From: Nocardioides sp. cx-173
GTDB taxonomy: Bacteria; Actinomycetota; Actinomycetes; Propionibacteriales; Nocardioidaceae
NCBI RefSeq assembly: GCF_021117365.1
Contig: NZ_CP088262.1
Coordinates: 3,350,501-3,414,500 of the forward strand
Length of the DNA stretch: 64,000 nucleotides
Direction of reading: 5' to 3'
In this document: in pieces, positions 8,397 to 17,429 of the stretch
Layout: each line of letters begins with the position of its first letter
Numbering within the stretch: position 1 is the stretch's first letter
Program-made: the position numbers and the translations under genes
The notes under the pieces: generated by a model
Database searches by the model: none
The model's input: the letters and a program-made list of their open reading frames with translations, nothing else
Told to the model about the DNA's origin: nothing

Positions 8397-9086
8397 ATGA
8401 GCGTCATGGTGGACTTCCCGGACTCGGCTCCCACTCGCGTGCGGTCGGCCACCGAGGTGGCCGGCGAGATGCTCCGCGAGCTCATCGGCTCCGGCGCCCT
8501 CGGCCCCGGCGACCGGCTCAACGTCGACGAGCTCGGCCACCAGTTGGGGGTGAGCCGCACCCCCGTGCGCGACGCGCTGCACCAGCTGCGCACCGAGGGC
8601 CTGGTCGACATCCAGCCCCGCAAGGGCGTCTTCGTCCGCAGGATCACCGCTCAGGAGGTGGCCGAGATCTACGCCATCAAGGAGGCCGTGGAGCCGCTCG
8701 CCGCCGACTGGGCCGCCCGGCGGGCGACAGCGGACCAGAAGGCGCGGCTCGAGGGGCTGCTCGCCGCCTTGCGGGCCGCGGGCGACGCGAACGACGTACC
8801 GGCGGCGGCAGCGAGCGTCGAGCAGATCCACGTGGCGCTGTTCGAGTGTGCCGGAAGCTCGGTGCTCAGCGACGTCTACCAGGTGTTCAGCGGGCGAGCT
8901 CGCACTCTGCGCCAGCTCAACATGGCCCAGGAGGGGCGCCTGACCACCTCGGTGCGCCAGCACGAGGAGATCGTCGGGCTGGTGCTCGCCGGCGAGGCCG
9001 AGGCGGCGCGGTCGGCGATGGCCGGGCACATGGCCGACGCCGCGCAGTCGGCCATGCGGGTGGCGGCCGAGGGCGACGCCGGCTGA
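8397..9086 (+). CDS. GntR-family regulator (FadR/FCD subgroup)
   Basis: Transcription factor with an N-terminal winged helix (RSATEVAGEMLRELIGSGALG, then QLGVSRTPVRDALHQLRTEG and the wing VDIQPRKGVFVRRIT) and a C-terminal all-helical FCD ligand-binding domain. FCD-type GntR proteins bind small carboxylates, which suits the neighbouring pathway. I chose the ATG at 8397 (MSVMVDF); an in-frame start at 8328 would add residues in the AT-rich control region and lacks family support. About 229 aa, the usual size. Divergent from the PrpD/PrpF operon and convergent with the flavoprotein gene (5 bp between stops). Probably represses both flanking carboxylate operons. Confidence 0.85.
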   Translation: MSVMVDFPDSAPTRVRSATEVAGEMLRELIGSGALGPGDRLNVDELGHQLGVSRTPVRDALHQLRTEGLVDIQPRKGVFVRRITAQEVAEIYAIKEAVEPLAADWAARRATADQKARLEGLLAALRAAGDANDVPAAAASVEQIHVALFECAGSSVLSDVYQVFSGRARTLRQLNMAQEGRLTTSVRQHEEIVGLVLAGEAEAARSAMAGHMADAAQSAMRVAAEGDAG

Positions 9087-9091
9087 CGCAC

Positions 9092-10771
9092 TCACGCGAC
9101 GGCGCCGGCGCCGATGGAGGCGCGCACCAGATCCGAGGTGCTGCCACCGGGGACGTCCTCGACAAGCAGCTCGCCGCCCGCGAGGCGGACGCGATGGTGC
9201 ATCGCGGCGGGGACCGGTGCGGGATGGTCGGCGCGGAAGTGCGAGCCGCGGCTCTCCGTGCGGCGATGCGCCGCGGTGAGCAGGACCCGGCCCACGAGGC
9301 ACATCTGGACGAGCTCGGTACGGCGCAGGTCGTCGCGCCAGGAGCTGGCGTGCCCCTCCACCCGTCGCTCGACCTCCTCCAGTCGGCGCAGCCCCTCCCG
9401 GAGCCCGGCGTCGTCGCGCACGACCCCGCCGTGGATCTGAACGACCTCGCGCAGCTCCGCGCGCAGATCGTCCCACCGGGGGTCCGCCGCGGCGTCTGTG
9501 AGCCCGACGGCGGCGGGGAGGCCGGCCTCGTCGTGCGGCAGCCGGGTGCGCGCTCGGTCCGCTGCGGCGAGCCCGGCCCGGCGACCGGTCACGCCGGCCT
9601 CCGTGAGCGCGTTGCTGTTGAGCCGGTTGGCGCCGTGCAGCCCGACCGCCACCTCACCCGCGGCGTACAGCCCCGGCACCTCGGTGAGCCCGTCGGCGGT
9701 CACCGGCACCCCACCCATGCAGAAGTGGGCCTCCGGGGCCACCTCGACACTCGCGGCGAAGGGATCCCACCCGCCGTCGTCCATGGCCCGCAGGAAGCGG
9801 CCCGAGATGTCGGCGATGTGGTCGCGCGTCGTCCCCGAGAGGTCGAGGAAGGCGCCGCCGTGCGGGGTCCCCCGCCCCTCCTGAACCTCCTGGTGGATGG
9901 CCCGTGCCAGCACGTCGCGCGTGGTGTTCTCGGCGTTGACGGGGTCGTAGCGCGGCATGAACCGCTCGCCCAGGCCGTTGCGCAGCACCACTCCCGGCTG
10001 GGCCATCAGGGCGCCACCGGGGCTCATCCCGGCCGCAAACTGCGGGGCGACCAGTGCGGTGGGGGTGAACTGAACGAACTCCAGGTCGACCAGCGAGCAA
10101 CCGGCCTCAAGCGCCAGGGCATAGCCGCTGCCGAAGACGTCAGGGCTGTTGCTCGTATGGGCGAAGACCTGGCCGAGCCCCCCCGCCGCGAGCACGACCG
10201 CCCCGGCCCGGGCGATGCTCCGCGTGCCGGCGCGCTGGTCCACCACCCGGGCACCTCGTACGCCGGTCGTGTCGCGCAGGAGCGCGGTGACGAAGGCGTG
10301 CTCGGCGACCCGGACGCCCGAGCGCCGCACGGCCGCGACGAGCGGGGTCATTAGCGCCGACGTGCCGCCGCCGCGACACCGCACCGAGCGGGGGAAGGAG
10401 TGGCCCGGGATCGGCGCGAAGGCGATCTCGCCGTCCTCCCCCACGGCGACCTCGACGCCGAGGCCGCGCAGGCGCCCGAGCAGGTCCGGCGCGTCCGTGG
10501 TGACGGCGTCCACCACCTCCGGCGAGGCCAGCCCGTGAGCGCTGCGCAGCGTGTCAGCCCGATGCGCCGCGACGCTGTCGCCGGTCCGCGCGTCGGCGAC
10601 GGCGAAGCCGCCGCTCGCGATGGCCGAGTCGCCGCCCGTCCCGAGGACGCCCGCACAGGCGAGCACCGCGTCGGCCCCGGCCTCCCGGGCGGCGAGCGCG
10701 GCGGTCAGCCCGGCCAGACCGCCGCCGACCACGAGCACGTCGCAGGTCAGGTCGTGGTCCACGCCGCTCAC
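9092..10771 (-). CDS. FAD-dependent dehydrogenase, fumarate reductase/NadB-like flavoprotein
   Basis: About 559 residues. N-terminal FAD-binding motif VVGGGLAGLTAALAAREAG; SFPRSVRCRGGGTSALM; a GYALALEAGCSLVDLEFVQF segment typical of the FrdA/SdhA/NadB superfamily; capping-domain RFMPRYDPVNAEN; second FAD motif GLYAAGEVAVGLHGANRLN; and the C-terminal helical part with TESRGSHFRADHP. Family members oxidise succinate-like acids or reduce fumarate. The GTG start at 10771 overlaps the stop of the substrate-binding protein gene (GTGA), so it is the last gene of the importer operon. With PrpF and PrpD homologues nearby, a tricarballylate/aconitate-type route is a reasonable guess, not proven. Confidence 0.8.
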   Translation of the reverse strand: MSGVDHDLTCDVLVVGGGLAGLTAALAAREAGADAVLACAGVLGTGGDSAIASGGFAVADARTGDSVAAHRADTLRSAHGLASPEVVDAVTTDAPDLLGRLRGLGVEVAVGEDGEIAFAPIPGHSFPRSVRCRGGGTSALMTPLVAAVRRSGVRVAEHAFVTALLRDTTGVRGARVVDQRAGTRSIARAGAVVLAAGGLGQVFAHTSNSPDVFGSGYALALEAGCSLVDLEFVQFTPTALVAPQFAAGMSPGGALMAQPGVVLRNGLGERFMPRYDPVNAENTTRDVLARAIHQEVQEGRGTPHGGAFLDLSGTTRDHIADISGRFLRAMDDGGWDPFAASVEVAPEAHFCMGGVPVTADGLTEVPGLYAAGEVAVGLHGANRLNSNALTEAGVTGRRAGLAAADRARTRLPHDEAGLPAAVGLTDAAADPRWDDLRAELREVVQIHGGVVRDDAGLREGLRRLEEVERRVEGHASSWRDDLRRTELVQMCLVGRVLLTAAHRRTESRGSHFRADHPAPVPAAMHHRVRLAGGELLVEDVPGGSTSDLVRASIGAGAVA

Positions 10772-11877
10772 TCCTCGGGAGCGGTGTAGCTGAAGATGTC
10801 CTGCCACAGCTCCGCGTCCGGCGCGGTGTTCTTCAGCGCGTCGGCCTGCTCGTAGCGGACCAGGTTCGCCTCCTCGCGCGAGGGCAGCTCGATGTCCCCG
10901 ATCGAGGGCGCCTCGACGCCCTCGCAGGCCGGGTAGTCGCCCTGCTGCGCGGTCGCCTCCTGGCCGCGCTGCGAGAGCGTCCAGTTCAGGAACACCCGCG
11001 CCGCCGCTTCGTGGTCGGCTCCGGCGGCCACGCCCATGAAGAACTCGTAGGACGGCATCCCCTCCTCGGGGAAGACCAGGGTGATCGGCGCCCCTTCGGC
11101 GATCGCGCCGGCGGCATTGCCGACGGTCATCGGCGCCACCTCGATCTCGCCGCGCGCCGCCGCGTCGATGGCGGTGGAGGCGGAGTCGAAGATCCGCGGC
11201 TCCAGCGCGGCGAAGCTGCGCAGGTGCTCCTCGCCGAACTGCGAGATCTGGAAGCGGGTCAGGGAGGCAGTGCTGCCGCCGGCCCCGACCTGGACGATGC
11301 CGGCCTTGCCCTTCCACGCCGGGTCGACCAGGTCCTCCCACGCGGCCGGAGCGTCGCCCTCGTCGACGAGCTGGTTGTTGTAGCCGATCGCGTAGACCCG
11401 CTCCCAGACCCGGACGTAGGCACCGTCCTGCTGCACGGCGTCGGCCGGGGCGCAGCTGGTGTCGAGCAGCTCATGGGTGTCGAAGGCCCCGGAGTCCGCG
11501 ACCGCCTTGACCATCTGCGCATCGGAGATCCTGATCGCGTCGGCGCCGAGCTTGTCGACGGCCTGCTCGCTGAGGATCCGCTCGGTCAGCTTGTTCGGCA
11601 CCAGGCGCAGCATCTCCCCCTCGATGCCGGTGTCCTTCTCGAACTGGTCCAGCAGGGCTCGCTCGGACTCCTCGCCGCCACCGGTGTAGAGCATGAAGCT
11701 GCCCTCATCCTTGGCCGCGGCGTAGAGCTCCTTGTCCGCGATGACCTCGCCGTCGACGACCAGCTCGCCGGCCTCGTTGGTCTCGACGTCGGCCGCCTCC
11801 GAGTCACCGCCGCAGGCCGTGAGCAGGCTCGCGGCGACTCCGGCCGCCAGGGCCAGGGACCACTTGTTTCGACGCAT
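10768..11877 (-). CDS. ABC transporter solute-binding lipoprotein (AfuA/iron-carboxylate type)
   Basis: 369-residue extracellular solute-binding protein with a lipoprotein signal peptide (MRRNKWSLALAAGVAASLLT followed by the lipobox Cys). The mature part carries the periplasmic-binding fold of the Fe3+/polyamine-type family (FMLYTGGGEESERALLDQFE; VYAIGYNNQLVDEGDAPAAW; a C-terminal AARVFLNWTLSQRGQE). This family binds ferric ions, phosphonates, thiamine or carboxylate complexes. First in line after the permease, 45 bp downstream, with a GTGA overlap into the flavoprotein gene. The catabolic partners favour an organic-acid ligand (perhaps a metal-carboxylate chelate) over free iron; this is inference. 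Confidence 0.85.
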   Translation of the reverse strand: MRRNKWSLALAAGVAASLLTACGGDSEAADVETNEAGELVVDGEVIADKELYAAAKDEGSFMLYTGGGEESERALLDQFEKDTGIEGEMLRLVPNKLTERILSEQAVDKLGADAIRISDAQMVKAVADSGAFDTHELLDTSCAPADAVQQDGAYVRVWERVYAIGYNNQLVDEGDAPAAWEDLVDPAWKGKAGIVQVGAGGSTASLTRFQISQFGEEHLRSFAALEPRIFDSASTAIDAAARGEIEVAPMTVGNAAGAIAEGAPITLVFPEEGMPSYEFFMGVAAGADHEAAARVFLNWTLSQRGQEATAQQGDYPACEGVEAPSIGDIELPSREEANLVRYEQADALKNTAPDAELWQDIFSYTAPEE

Positions 11878-11922
11878 GGACGTTCTCCTCTGATGCAGGG
11901 TGGGTGAGAGGTGGGTGATGGG

Positions 11923-13629
11923 TCAGAAGTTCCTGGCGCCGAGTCGCCGGGCGAGCGTGGAGAGCACGAACAGGACGCCGCAGTAGACGAGGCACAGCGC
12001 GGCGGCACGCTGGAAGGCGCCGTTCTCGAAGTCGTCGAAGATCACGATCGAGACCAGGCGGGTGTCGGTGGTGAAGAGGAAGAGCGGCACGGTCAGCTCT
12101 CGCATCGACAGCATGAGCAGGAGCAGGAACGTCGACGTCAGGCCGTCGCGCATCAGCGGCACCGTGACGCGGCGGATCGCTCCGAGCCGGGTCGCGCCGT
12201 GCATGACGGCGCTGTCCTCGAGCTCGCGGTCCACCTGGAGGATCGAGGAGCCGACCCCGCGCAGACCCTGCGGCATCTGGGCGGCCACGAAGGCGATCAC
12301 CAGCACGGCGAGCGTGCCGTAGACCGGGATCGGCACCAGCAGCCAGGTCCACAGCAGGCCCAAGCCGAGCACGATGTGGGGCACCGCGAGCGGGATCATG
12401 CCGACGTACTCGAGCAACTGCCGGCCGGTGGCGGTGGTCCGGTAGGAGACGTAGGAGACGGCGAAGGCGAGCACCAGCCCGATCGCTGCGGCCGAGACGC
12501 CGACGACCACGCTGTTGATCGTGGCCTGCCGCACCACCTCGGAGTCGGCGACCTCGCGGAACGCCTCCGCGGTCAGCGCACCGGCGTCGCCGAGCTGCGC
12601 GAACGACGACATGTAGGGCGAGGAGCGCACCGCCACCAGCAGCAGCGCGAGCAGCGGCAGCACCACGGAGACCAGCAGGTAGACGAGTCCGAAGCCGAGC
12701 GCCGGGTAGCGCCACAGCCCGAGCGACACGCGGCGGGGACGGATCCCCTTGCCGGAGACTGTCGTGTAGGTGCTGCGGGAGAGGTAGATCCTCTGCGCCG
12801 CGGTCAGCGCGAGGACGCCGAGCACCACCAGCAGCGCCAGCGCCGAGGCCTCGTTGCCGCGCGAGGGCTGACTGTTCATGAGCCGGTAGATCATCGCCGG
12901 GAGGCTGTCCACGCGCCCGGCGTTGCCGATCAGCGCCGCCACCGGGAAGTTCTCCAGCGCGAGGACGAACACGAGGACCGCCGAGCCGAGCGTGGCCGGC
13001 AGCGTCAGCGGCAGCGTGACGGTCCGGAGCATCCGGCGGAAGGAGGCGCCGTGCATGCTCGCCGCGTCCTCGAGGTCGGGATTCATCAGGCTCAGCGAGC
13101 CGTGGATGAGCAGGAACGGGTACGGCGCGTAGTAGATGCCGAGCACGAAGATCAGCCCGGGCATGTTGTAGATGCTCACGTCCATCGAGACCCCGAGGTC
13201 GCGCAGGCCCACGTTGATCAGCCCCGCGGCCGGGCTGGCCAGGACCGCCCAGGCGAGCGCGCCGACGTACGACGGCAGGAAGAGCGGCACCAGGCCGGCG
13301 AGGTACATGCCGCGCCGGAAGGGCACGTCGGTGCGGGCGACGAGGAAGGCCAGGACGAACCCGATGACGACGGCGATCACCGCAGCGCCGAGGCCGATCA
13401 CCAGCGAGTTCCAGGCTGCGTGACGGGCGGTGCCGCCGACGGCGGTCTCGAAGTTGTCGAGGCTCAGGCCGTCGAGGCTGATGTTGCCGGGGCGCGGCAC
13501 GCGGTCGGTGAACGCCGAGAGCACCACGAACCCGACCGGCAGGACGATCAGCACCGAGAGCAACGCGAGCAGCGACCCCGACAGCCCGAGCCGGGCCCTG
13601 CGGACCGCCTCCCAAGGGTGGACCGTCAC
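11923..13629 (-). CDS. ABC transporter permease, fused two-domain (AfuB/FbpB type)
   Basis: 568-residue membrane protein with two binding-protein-dependent permease domains in tandem. The first contains the EAA-type loop EDAASMHGASFRRMLRTVTL, the second EDSAVMHGATRLGAIRRVTV, each preceded by about five transmembrane helices. Fused permeases of this size are typical of FbpB/AfuB importers. GTG start at 13629 within a GTGA overlap with the ATPase stop codon. Follows the ATPase and precedes the binding lipoprotein by 45 bp, completing an ATPase-permease-SBP import operon. Confidence 0.9.
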   Translation of the reverse strand: MTVHPWEAVRRARLGLSGSLLALLSVLIVLPVGFVVLSAFTDRVPRPGNISLDGLSLDNFETAVGGTARHAAWNSLVIGLGAAVIAVVIGFVLAFLVARTDVPFRRGMYLAGLVPLFLPSYVGALAWAVLASPAAGLINVGLRDLGVSMDVSIYNMPGLIFVLGIYYAPYPFLLIHGSLSLMNPDLEDAASMHGASFRRMLRTVTLPLTLPATLGSAVLVFVLALENFPVAALIGNAGRVDSLPAMIYRLMNSQPSRGNEASALALLVVLGVLALTAAQRIYLSRSTYTTVSGKGIRPRRVSLGLWRYPALGFGLVYLLVSVVLPLLALLLVAVRSSPYMSSFAQLGDAGALTAEAFREVADSEVVRQATINSVVVGVSAAAIGLVLAFAVSYVSYRTTATGRQLLEYVGMIPLAVPHIVLGLGLLWTWLLVPIPVYGTLAVLVIAFVAAQMPQGLRGVGSSILQVDRELEDSAVMHGATRLGAIRRVTVPLMRDGLTSTFLLLLMLSMRELTVPLFLFTTDTRLVSIVIFDDFENGAFQRAAALCLVYCGVLFVLSTLARRLGARNF

Positions 13630-14708
13630 TCCTGGTCCTCGGCCGGGAGCACCAGGACCGACTCGCGCGGCACGGAGACCGCCACGGTCGAGCCGCGGGT
13701 GAGCGTGCGGAGCTGGGCCTTGGGGGCGGTGACGTCGAGGGTCGCTCCCCCATCGAGCGTGACCCGGAACCGGGCACTGTCGCCCTGGAACACCGCGACC
13801 TCCACACGGGCGAGGAGCGTGTCGGCGGCGGAGTCGGCGTCCGTGGCCGTGCGCAGCTGGATGTCCTCGGGGCGCACGCAGAGCTTGAGGGCACCGGCCG
13901 GGGGGACCCGCTCGGCCGCCAGCGCGACCGTCGTACCCGGCAGCGTGACCGCGCCGTCGTCGACGCGGTGGCAGTCCAAGATGTTGCTGACGCCGATGAA
14001 GTCGGCGATTTCGGCGGTGGCCGGACGGTCGTAGATCTCCTCGGGCGAGCCGAGCTGGACCACCCGTCCGTGGCGCATGATGGCGATCCGGTCCGCGAGC
14101 GCGATCGCCTCGGACTGGTCGTGGGTGACGTAGATGCAGGTCAGGCCGAGCTGCTGCTGCAGCGCTCGGAGCTCGAGGCGCAGGCGGTCGCGCAGCCGGG
14201 CGTCGAGGTTGGAGAGCGGCTCGTCGAGCAGCAGCAGCGAGGGACGCATCGCGAGGCTGCGCGCGAGCGCCACACGCTGCATCTGGCCACCGGAGAGCTG
14301 GCTGGCGTTCTGGTCGACCAGATCGGCCAGTCCCACGAGCTCGAGGACCTCCGCGACGGCCGCCCGGATCTCCGGACGCGACTTGCGCTGCATCGTGAGC
14401 GGGAAGGCGACGTTCTGCCCGACCGTGCGGTGCGGCCACACGGCGTAGGACTGGAAGACCATCCCGATGTTGCGCTTGTGCGGGGGCACCGGGCGCCGGC
14501 CCGTCTCGTAGACCGTCGTGCCGCCGATCGTGATCCGTCCCGCAGTGGGCTCCTCGAGCCCCGCGACGCACCGCATGGTGCTGGTCTTGCCGCAGCCCGA
14601 CGGCCCGAGGAGCACGAGGGACTCGCCCGCCCCCACCTTGAGCGTCAGGTCACGTACCGCGGCGTTGTCGCCGTAGTGCAGCGTCAGGTCCTCGACGATC
14701 ACGTCCAC
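13626..14708 (-). CDS. ABC transporter ATP-binding protein (FbpC/PotA type)
   Basis: 360-residue ATPase. Walker A GPSGCGKTS (residues about 35-43), Q-loop in MVFQSYAVWPHRTV, signature LSGGQMQRVALARSLA, Walker B LLLLDEPLSNLDAR, switch His in YVTHDQ, and a C-terminal TOBE domain (about residues 240-355). This is the CUT1/FbpC/PotA subgroup that energises importers. First gene of the ATPase-permease-SBP-flavoprotein operon, with 80 bp to the upstream MarR gene; that gap contains the promoter. Confidence 0.9.
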   Translation of the reverse strand: MDVIVEDLTLHYGDNAAVRDLTLKVGAGESLVLLGPSGCGKTSTMRCVAGLEEPTAGRITIGGTTVYETGRRPVPPHKRNIGMVFQSYAVWPHRTVGQNVAFPLTMQRKSRPEIRAAVAEVLELVGLADLVDQNASQLSGGQMQRVALARSLAMRPSLLLLDEPLSNLDARLRDRLRLELRALQQQLGLTCIYVTHDQSEAIALADRIAIMRHGRVVQLGSPEEIYDRPATAEIADFIGVSNILDCHRVDDGAVTLPGTTVALAAERVPPAGALKLCVRPEDIQLRTATDADSAADTLLARVEVAVFQGDSARFRVTLDGGATLDVTAPKAQLRTLTRGSTVAVSVPRESVLVLPAEDQE

Positions 14709-14788
14709 GCAGGTGCACCCCTCTACAGTCTTCGTCGAGCGACCATCTTAAGTCGCCTTGAATACTATAGAATCTGGTATATCTCATG
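14709..14788 (-). promoter_or_regulatory. promoter region of the ABC importer operon
   Basis: AT-rich gap upstream of the ATPase gene. It contains the imperfect palindrome ATAC-N11-GTAT (14763-14781, in the stretch AATACTATAGAATCTGGTAT), resembling GntR-type operators. The same gap sits immediately downstream of the MarR gene. It probably carries the importer promoter and a site for the GntR regulator at 8.4 kb. Palindrome seen; regulator assignment inferred. Confidence 0.4.
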
Positions 14789-15307
14789 TCAAGGCGTTCG
14801 TCGCGCTCCCGTCGCCGGGCCCGGCCCCTCGGTGGCGAGCATGAAGAGCCGCAGGTCCCCGGCCAACCGCTGCATGAGCGCGGGATCGACATCGGCGAAC
14901 AGCTCCTCCTCGACCTGGCCGACCGCGGCGAGCAGCAGCTCGAAGCGCGCGCGGCCCGCGTCGGTGATCTCGACGTTGACCTGACGCCGGTCGCGGGCGT
15001 CGAAGCTGCGGCGAACCGCGCCGGCCTCCTCGAGCTTGGCGATGCGGTGCGTGATCGCGCCCGGAGTCACCTGGGCGAGGTCCTGGAGGGCTCCCACGCT
15101 GAGCGGTTCGGGCGAGCGTACGAGGCTCGAGAGCAGGGAGAGCTCCCAGAACTCCATGCCCTGCGGGGCGAGACGACGGCGTGCCTCGGTGTCGAGGTAG
15201 TGGGCGAGGCGGCGCAGCCGGATGTGCACCTCCTTGGTGGCGACATCGACGTCCGGGCCGCGGACATGGTCGAGGATCGAGTCGACGCGATCTCGGTGAG
15301 CAGCCAC
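14789..15307 (-). CDS. MarR-family transcriptional regulator
   Basis: 172 residues with the MarR winged-helix layout: helical start (VHIRLRRLAHYLDTEARRRL), then LSLLSSLVRSPEPLSVGALQDLAQVTPGAITHRIAKLEEAGAVRR with recognition helix, the wing SFDARDRRQVNVEITDAGRA, and a C-terminal dimerisation helix. It is divergent from a 14-TMS drug exporter across 77 bp holding a palindrome, the classic arrangement for a repressor relieved by a small aromatic or drug ligand. It lies upstream of the ABC importer in the same direction but the 80-bp AT-rich gap suggests separate promoters. Confidence 0.85.
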   Translation of the reverse strand: MAAHRDRVDSILDHVRGPDVDVATKEVHIRLRRLAHYLDTEARRRLAPQGMEFWELSLLSSLVRSPEPLSVGALQDLAQVTPGAITHRIAKLEEAGAVRRSFDARDRRQVNVEITDAGRARFELLLAAVGQVEEELFADVDPALMQRLAGDLRLFMLATEGPGPATGARRTP

Positions 15308-15319
15308 GTGGGTCCTCCA

Positions 15320-15335
15320 TTGGAAGTTCTTTCAA
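15320..15335. promoter_or_regulatory. putative MarR operator
   Basis: Imperfect palindrome TTGGAAGTTCTTTCAA (12 of 16 positions symmetric) in the 77-bp gap between the divergent MarR and MFS genes, 13 bp upstream of the marR start. A second half-site-like CTTCAACC follows at about 15354. Position and shape fit a MarR-dimer site controlling both genes. Confidence 0.5.
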
Positions 15336-15384
15336 CGGTGTGACTACTCTAGCCTTCAACCAAATCCGAAGGGCCAGATCACCG

Positions 15385-16827
15385 ATGTCGTTCACCACCG
15401 CCTCCCCCCAGCGTGGCGCCACCCCCGCCGGACACCCGGACCACGCCAGGGCCACGATCGCCCTGGCGATCCTGGGCATCTTCGTGACCTACGTGCCGAT
15501 CACGGCCGTCAGCGTCGCGCTCACCACCATCGGCACCGACACCGGCGCCTCGACGTCCGGGCTGCAGTGGGTCTCCGACGCGTACGTGATCCCGATGGCG
15601 GCGGCAGTGCTGTCGGCCGGCGTGTTCGGCGACATCCACGGGCGGCGCCGGGTCTACCTGGTCGGCATGGCGCTGACCATCCTGGGTGGGGTCACCGCCG
15701 GGCTCGGCTCCGCGATCCTCGACGACCGCGCGCTCACCGTGCTGTGGGTCGGCCAAGCCATCGCCGGGCTCGGTGCGGGCCTGCTGATCCCGACCACGCT
15801 GGCCCTCATCGCCCAGGCGGTGCCGGACTTCCGCTCCCGCGGCAAGTTCATCGGCTTCTGGTCCATGGGCCTGATGGCCGGCCTCGCCCTCGGCCCGATC
15901 TTCTCCGGCAGCGTGCTGGAGATCGGGGAATGGCACTGGATCTACGCCCCCTCGACCGCGCTCGCCGTCATCGCCGCCGTGGTCGCCCTGCGGCTGCTCC
16001 CCGAGTCGCCGGTCGTGGAGGGCCGCCGCCTCGACTGGTCGGGCCAGCTCACCGCCACCGTCGCGATCGCCTTCTCCATCTTCGGGATCATCGAGGGCGG
16101 AGAGCAGGGCTGGACCTCCTGGCAGGCGCTTCTCGGACTGATCGTGGGTGCCGTCGCGCTCGCGGCGTTCCTGGTCATCGAGCGCCGCAGCGAGGCGCCC
16201 CTCATGGATCTGGAGATCTTCCGCTCGACCTCCTTCTCGGCCGCGGGCTTCGCCGGCGTCATCGCGATGTTCTCCATCGTCGGCGGCATGTTCCTGCTCA
16301 GCCTGTTCCTCGGCTTCGTGCAGCACCTCGACGCCCTCGAGATCGCCCTGCGGCTCCTCTTCGCCACCGGCCTCGGCGTCGCGGTCGGGCCGCTGGCGGC
16401 CAAGCTCATGCAGCGGTTCAAGTCGATGCACGTCCTGACCCTCGGCCTGGTCATCGGCGCGACCGGCCTGTACTCGCTCACCTCCATCACCGCCGACACC
16501 GGCGTGTGGGACCTCGGCTGGCGGCTCGCGATCTTCGGCCTGGGCAACACCACGATGATGACCGCGGTCACCACCGCGGCGATCAACTCCGTCCCGATCC
16601 GGAAGGCCGGCATGGCCGCCGCCACCAACACCGTGCTGCGCCAGTACGGCGGCGCGCTGGGCCCGGCCATCCTCGGCGTGGTCTTCAGCCACCAGCTCGC
16701 CGGGGGCGCCACCCCCGAGGACTCCTTCGCGGCCGCGCTCATCACCAACGTCGCCCTGCTCCTGGTGGCGGCCGTGGTGTGCGTCCTCGCGGCCCGCAGG
16801 GAGACCCACCCGGGCGGCACGCGGTAG
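15385..16827 (+). CDS. MFS transporter, DHA2 (EmrB/QacA) type exporter
   Basis: 480-residue membrane protein with about 14 predicted transmembrane segments. It has the N-terminal motif with TAVSVALTTIGTDTGASTSGLQWVSDAYVIPMAA, motif A-like GDIHGRRRVYLVG after TM2, and the family motif C region in TM5 (LMAGLALGPIFSG). DHA2 proteins export drugs or toxic metabolites with proton antiport. Start ATG at 15385; a longer upstream frame runs through the operator region and lacks family support. Divergent from the MarR gene, its probable repressor. Confidence 0.9.
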   Translation: MSFTTASPQRGATPAGHPDHARATIALAILGIFVTYVPITAVSVALTTIGTDTGASTSGLQWVSDAYVIPMAAAVLSAGVFGDIHGRRRVYLVGMALTILGGVTAGLGSAILDDRALTVLWVGQAIAGLGAGLLIPTTLALIAQAVPDFRSRGKFIGFWSMGLMAGLALGPIFSGSVLEIGEWHWIYAPSTALAVIAAVVALRLLPESPVVEGRRLDWSGQLTATVAIAFSIFGIIEGGEQGWTSWQALLGLIVGAVALAAFLVIERRSEAPLMDLEIFRSTSFSAAGFAGVIAMFSIVGGMFLLSLFLGFVQHLDALEIALRLLFATGLGVAVGPLAAKLMQRFKSMHVLTLGLVIGATGLYSLTSITADTGVWDLGWRLAIFGLGNTTMMTAVTTAAINSVPIRKAGMAAATNTVLRQYGGALGPAILGVVFSHQLAGGATPEDSFAAALITNVALLLVAAVVCVLAARRETHPGGTR

Positions 16828-16963
16828 CCGGTAGCCCCGTCCGGCCCGCGTCTCCGGCGGCGCCCGGGAGGAGGTGGGGCTCCTTTGCGCGGTCTTTGCG
16901 GGTCCGGGGTGTGGTGCTGCCACGCCCTCCCGCACGAGGAGGGGACTCACACGGAGGTAAGCC

Positions 16964-17368
16964 ATGACCACCACCCGCCGCATCCGCGGGGCGCTCGCCG
17001 CCCTGACCCTGGCCGGCACCGCCGTCCTCGGCACCACCGGCACCACCGGAGTCGCCCACGCGGCGGCGCCGACCCTCGAGGACTCGCACGCGAACCGGAC
17101 CAGCCTCTACGCGGTCTCGTTCTCCACGACCGTCAACGACACCCCGGGGGACGCCTACTGCACGCAGCTGACCGCTCGGATCTACGACGCCAACCAGAAC
17201 CAGATCGGCTCCGAGGTGAGCTACGGCTCGGTGTGCAGCGGCAGGAGCTTCCGCTTCTCGAGCCAGTCGATCTCGACGGCGCAGAACCGCCCCATCACCT
17301 TCGTGATGCTCACCGCCCGCCAAGGGGCGGGGGGCGAGCCGGTCTACGTATGGGCCCGGAACTTCTGA
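16964..17368 (+). CDS. small secreted protein, Sec signal peptide
   Basis: 134 residues. Clear Sec signal: TTTRRIRG basic start, hydrophobic ALAALTLAGTAVLG core, and cleavage near GVAHA-AA. The mature ~95 residues contain two cysteines (DAYCTQLTARIYD and YGSVCSGRSF) likely to form one disulfide, and look like a small beta-sandwich. No family recognised. A good Shine-Dalgarno (GGAGG) precedes the ATG. It stands alone between the MFS gene and the next reading frame, with about 135 bp upstream. Confidence 0.65.
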   Translation: MTTTRRIRGALAALTLAGTAVLGTTGTTGVAHAAAPTLEDSHANRTSLYAVSFSTTVNDTPGDAYCTQLTARIYDANQNQIGSEVSYGSVCSGRSFRFSSQSISTAQNRPITFVMLTARQGAGGEPVYVWARNF

Positions 17369-17429
17369 CGGCGCCACCCGTGTCCGCCGTACCCCTGCGT
17401 GCCCGACTCTCATTGACCGCACCGAGCGG

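Noticed and set aside
11911..14034. Plus-strand frame of 707 codons opposite the ABC permease and ATPase
   Set aside because: Charged, repetitive His/Glu/Arg/Gln translation characteristic of antisense to membrane proteins; no start signal.
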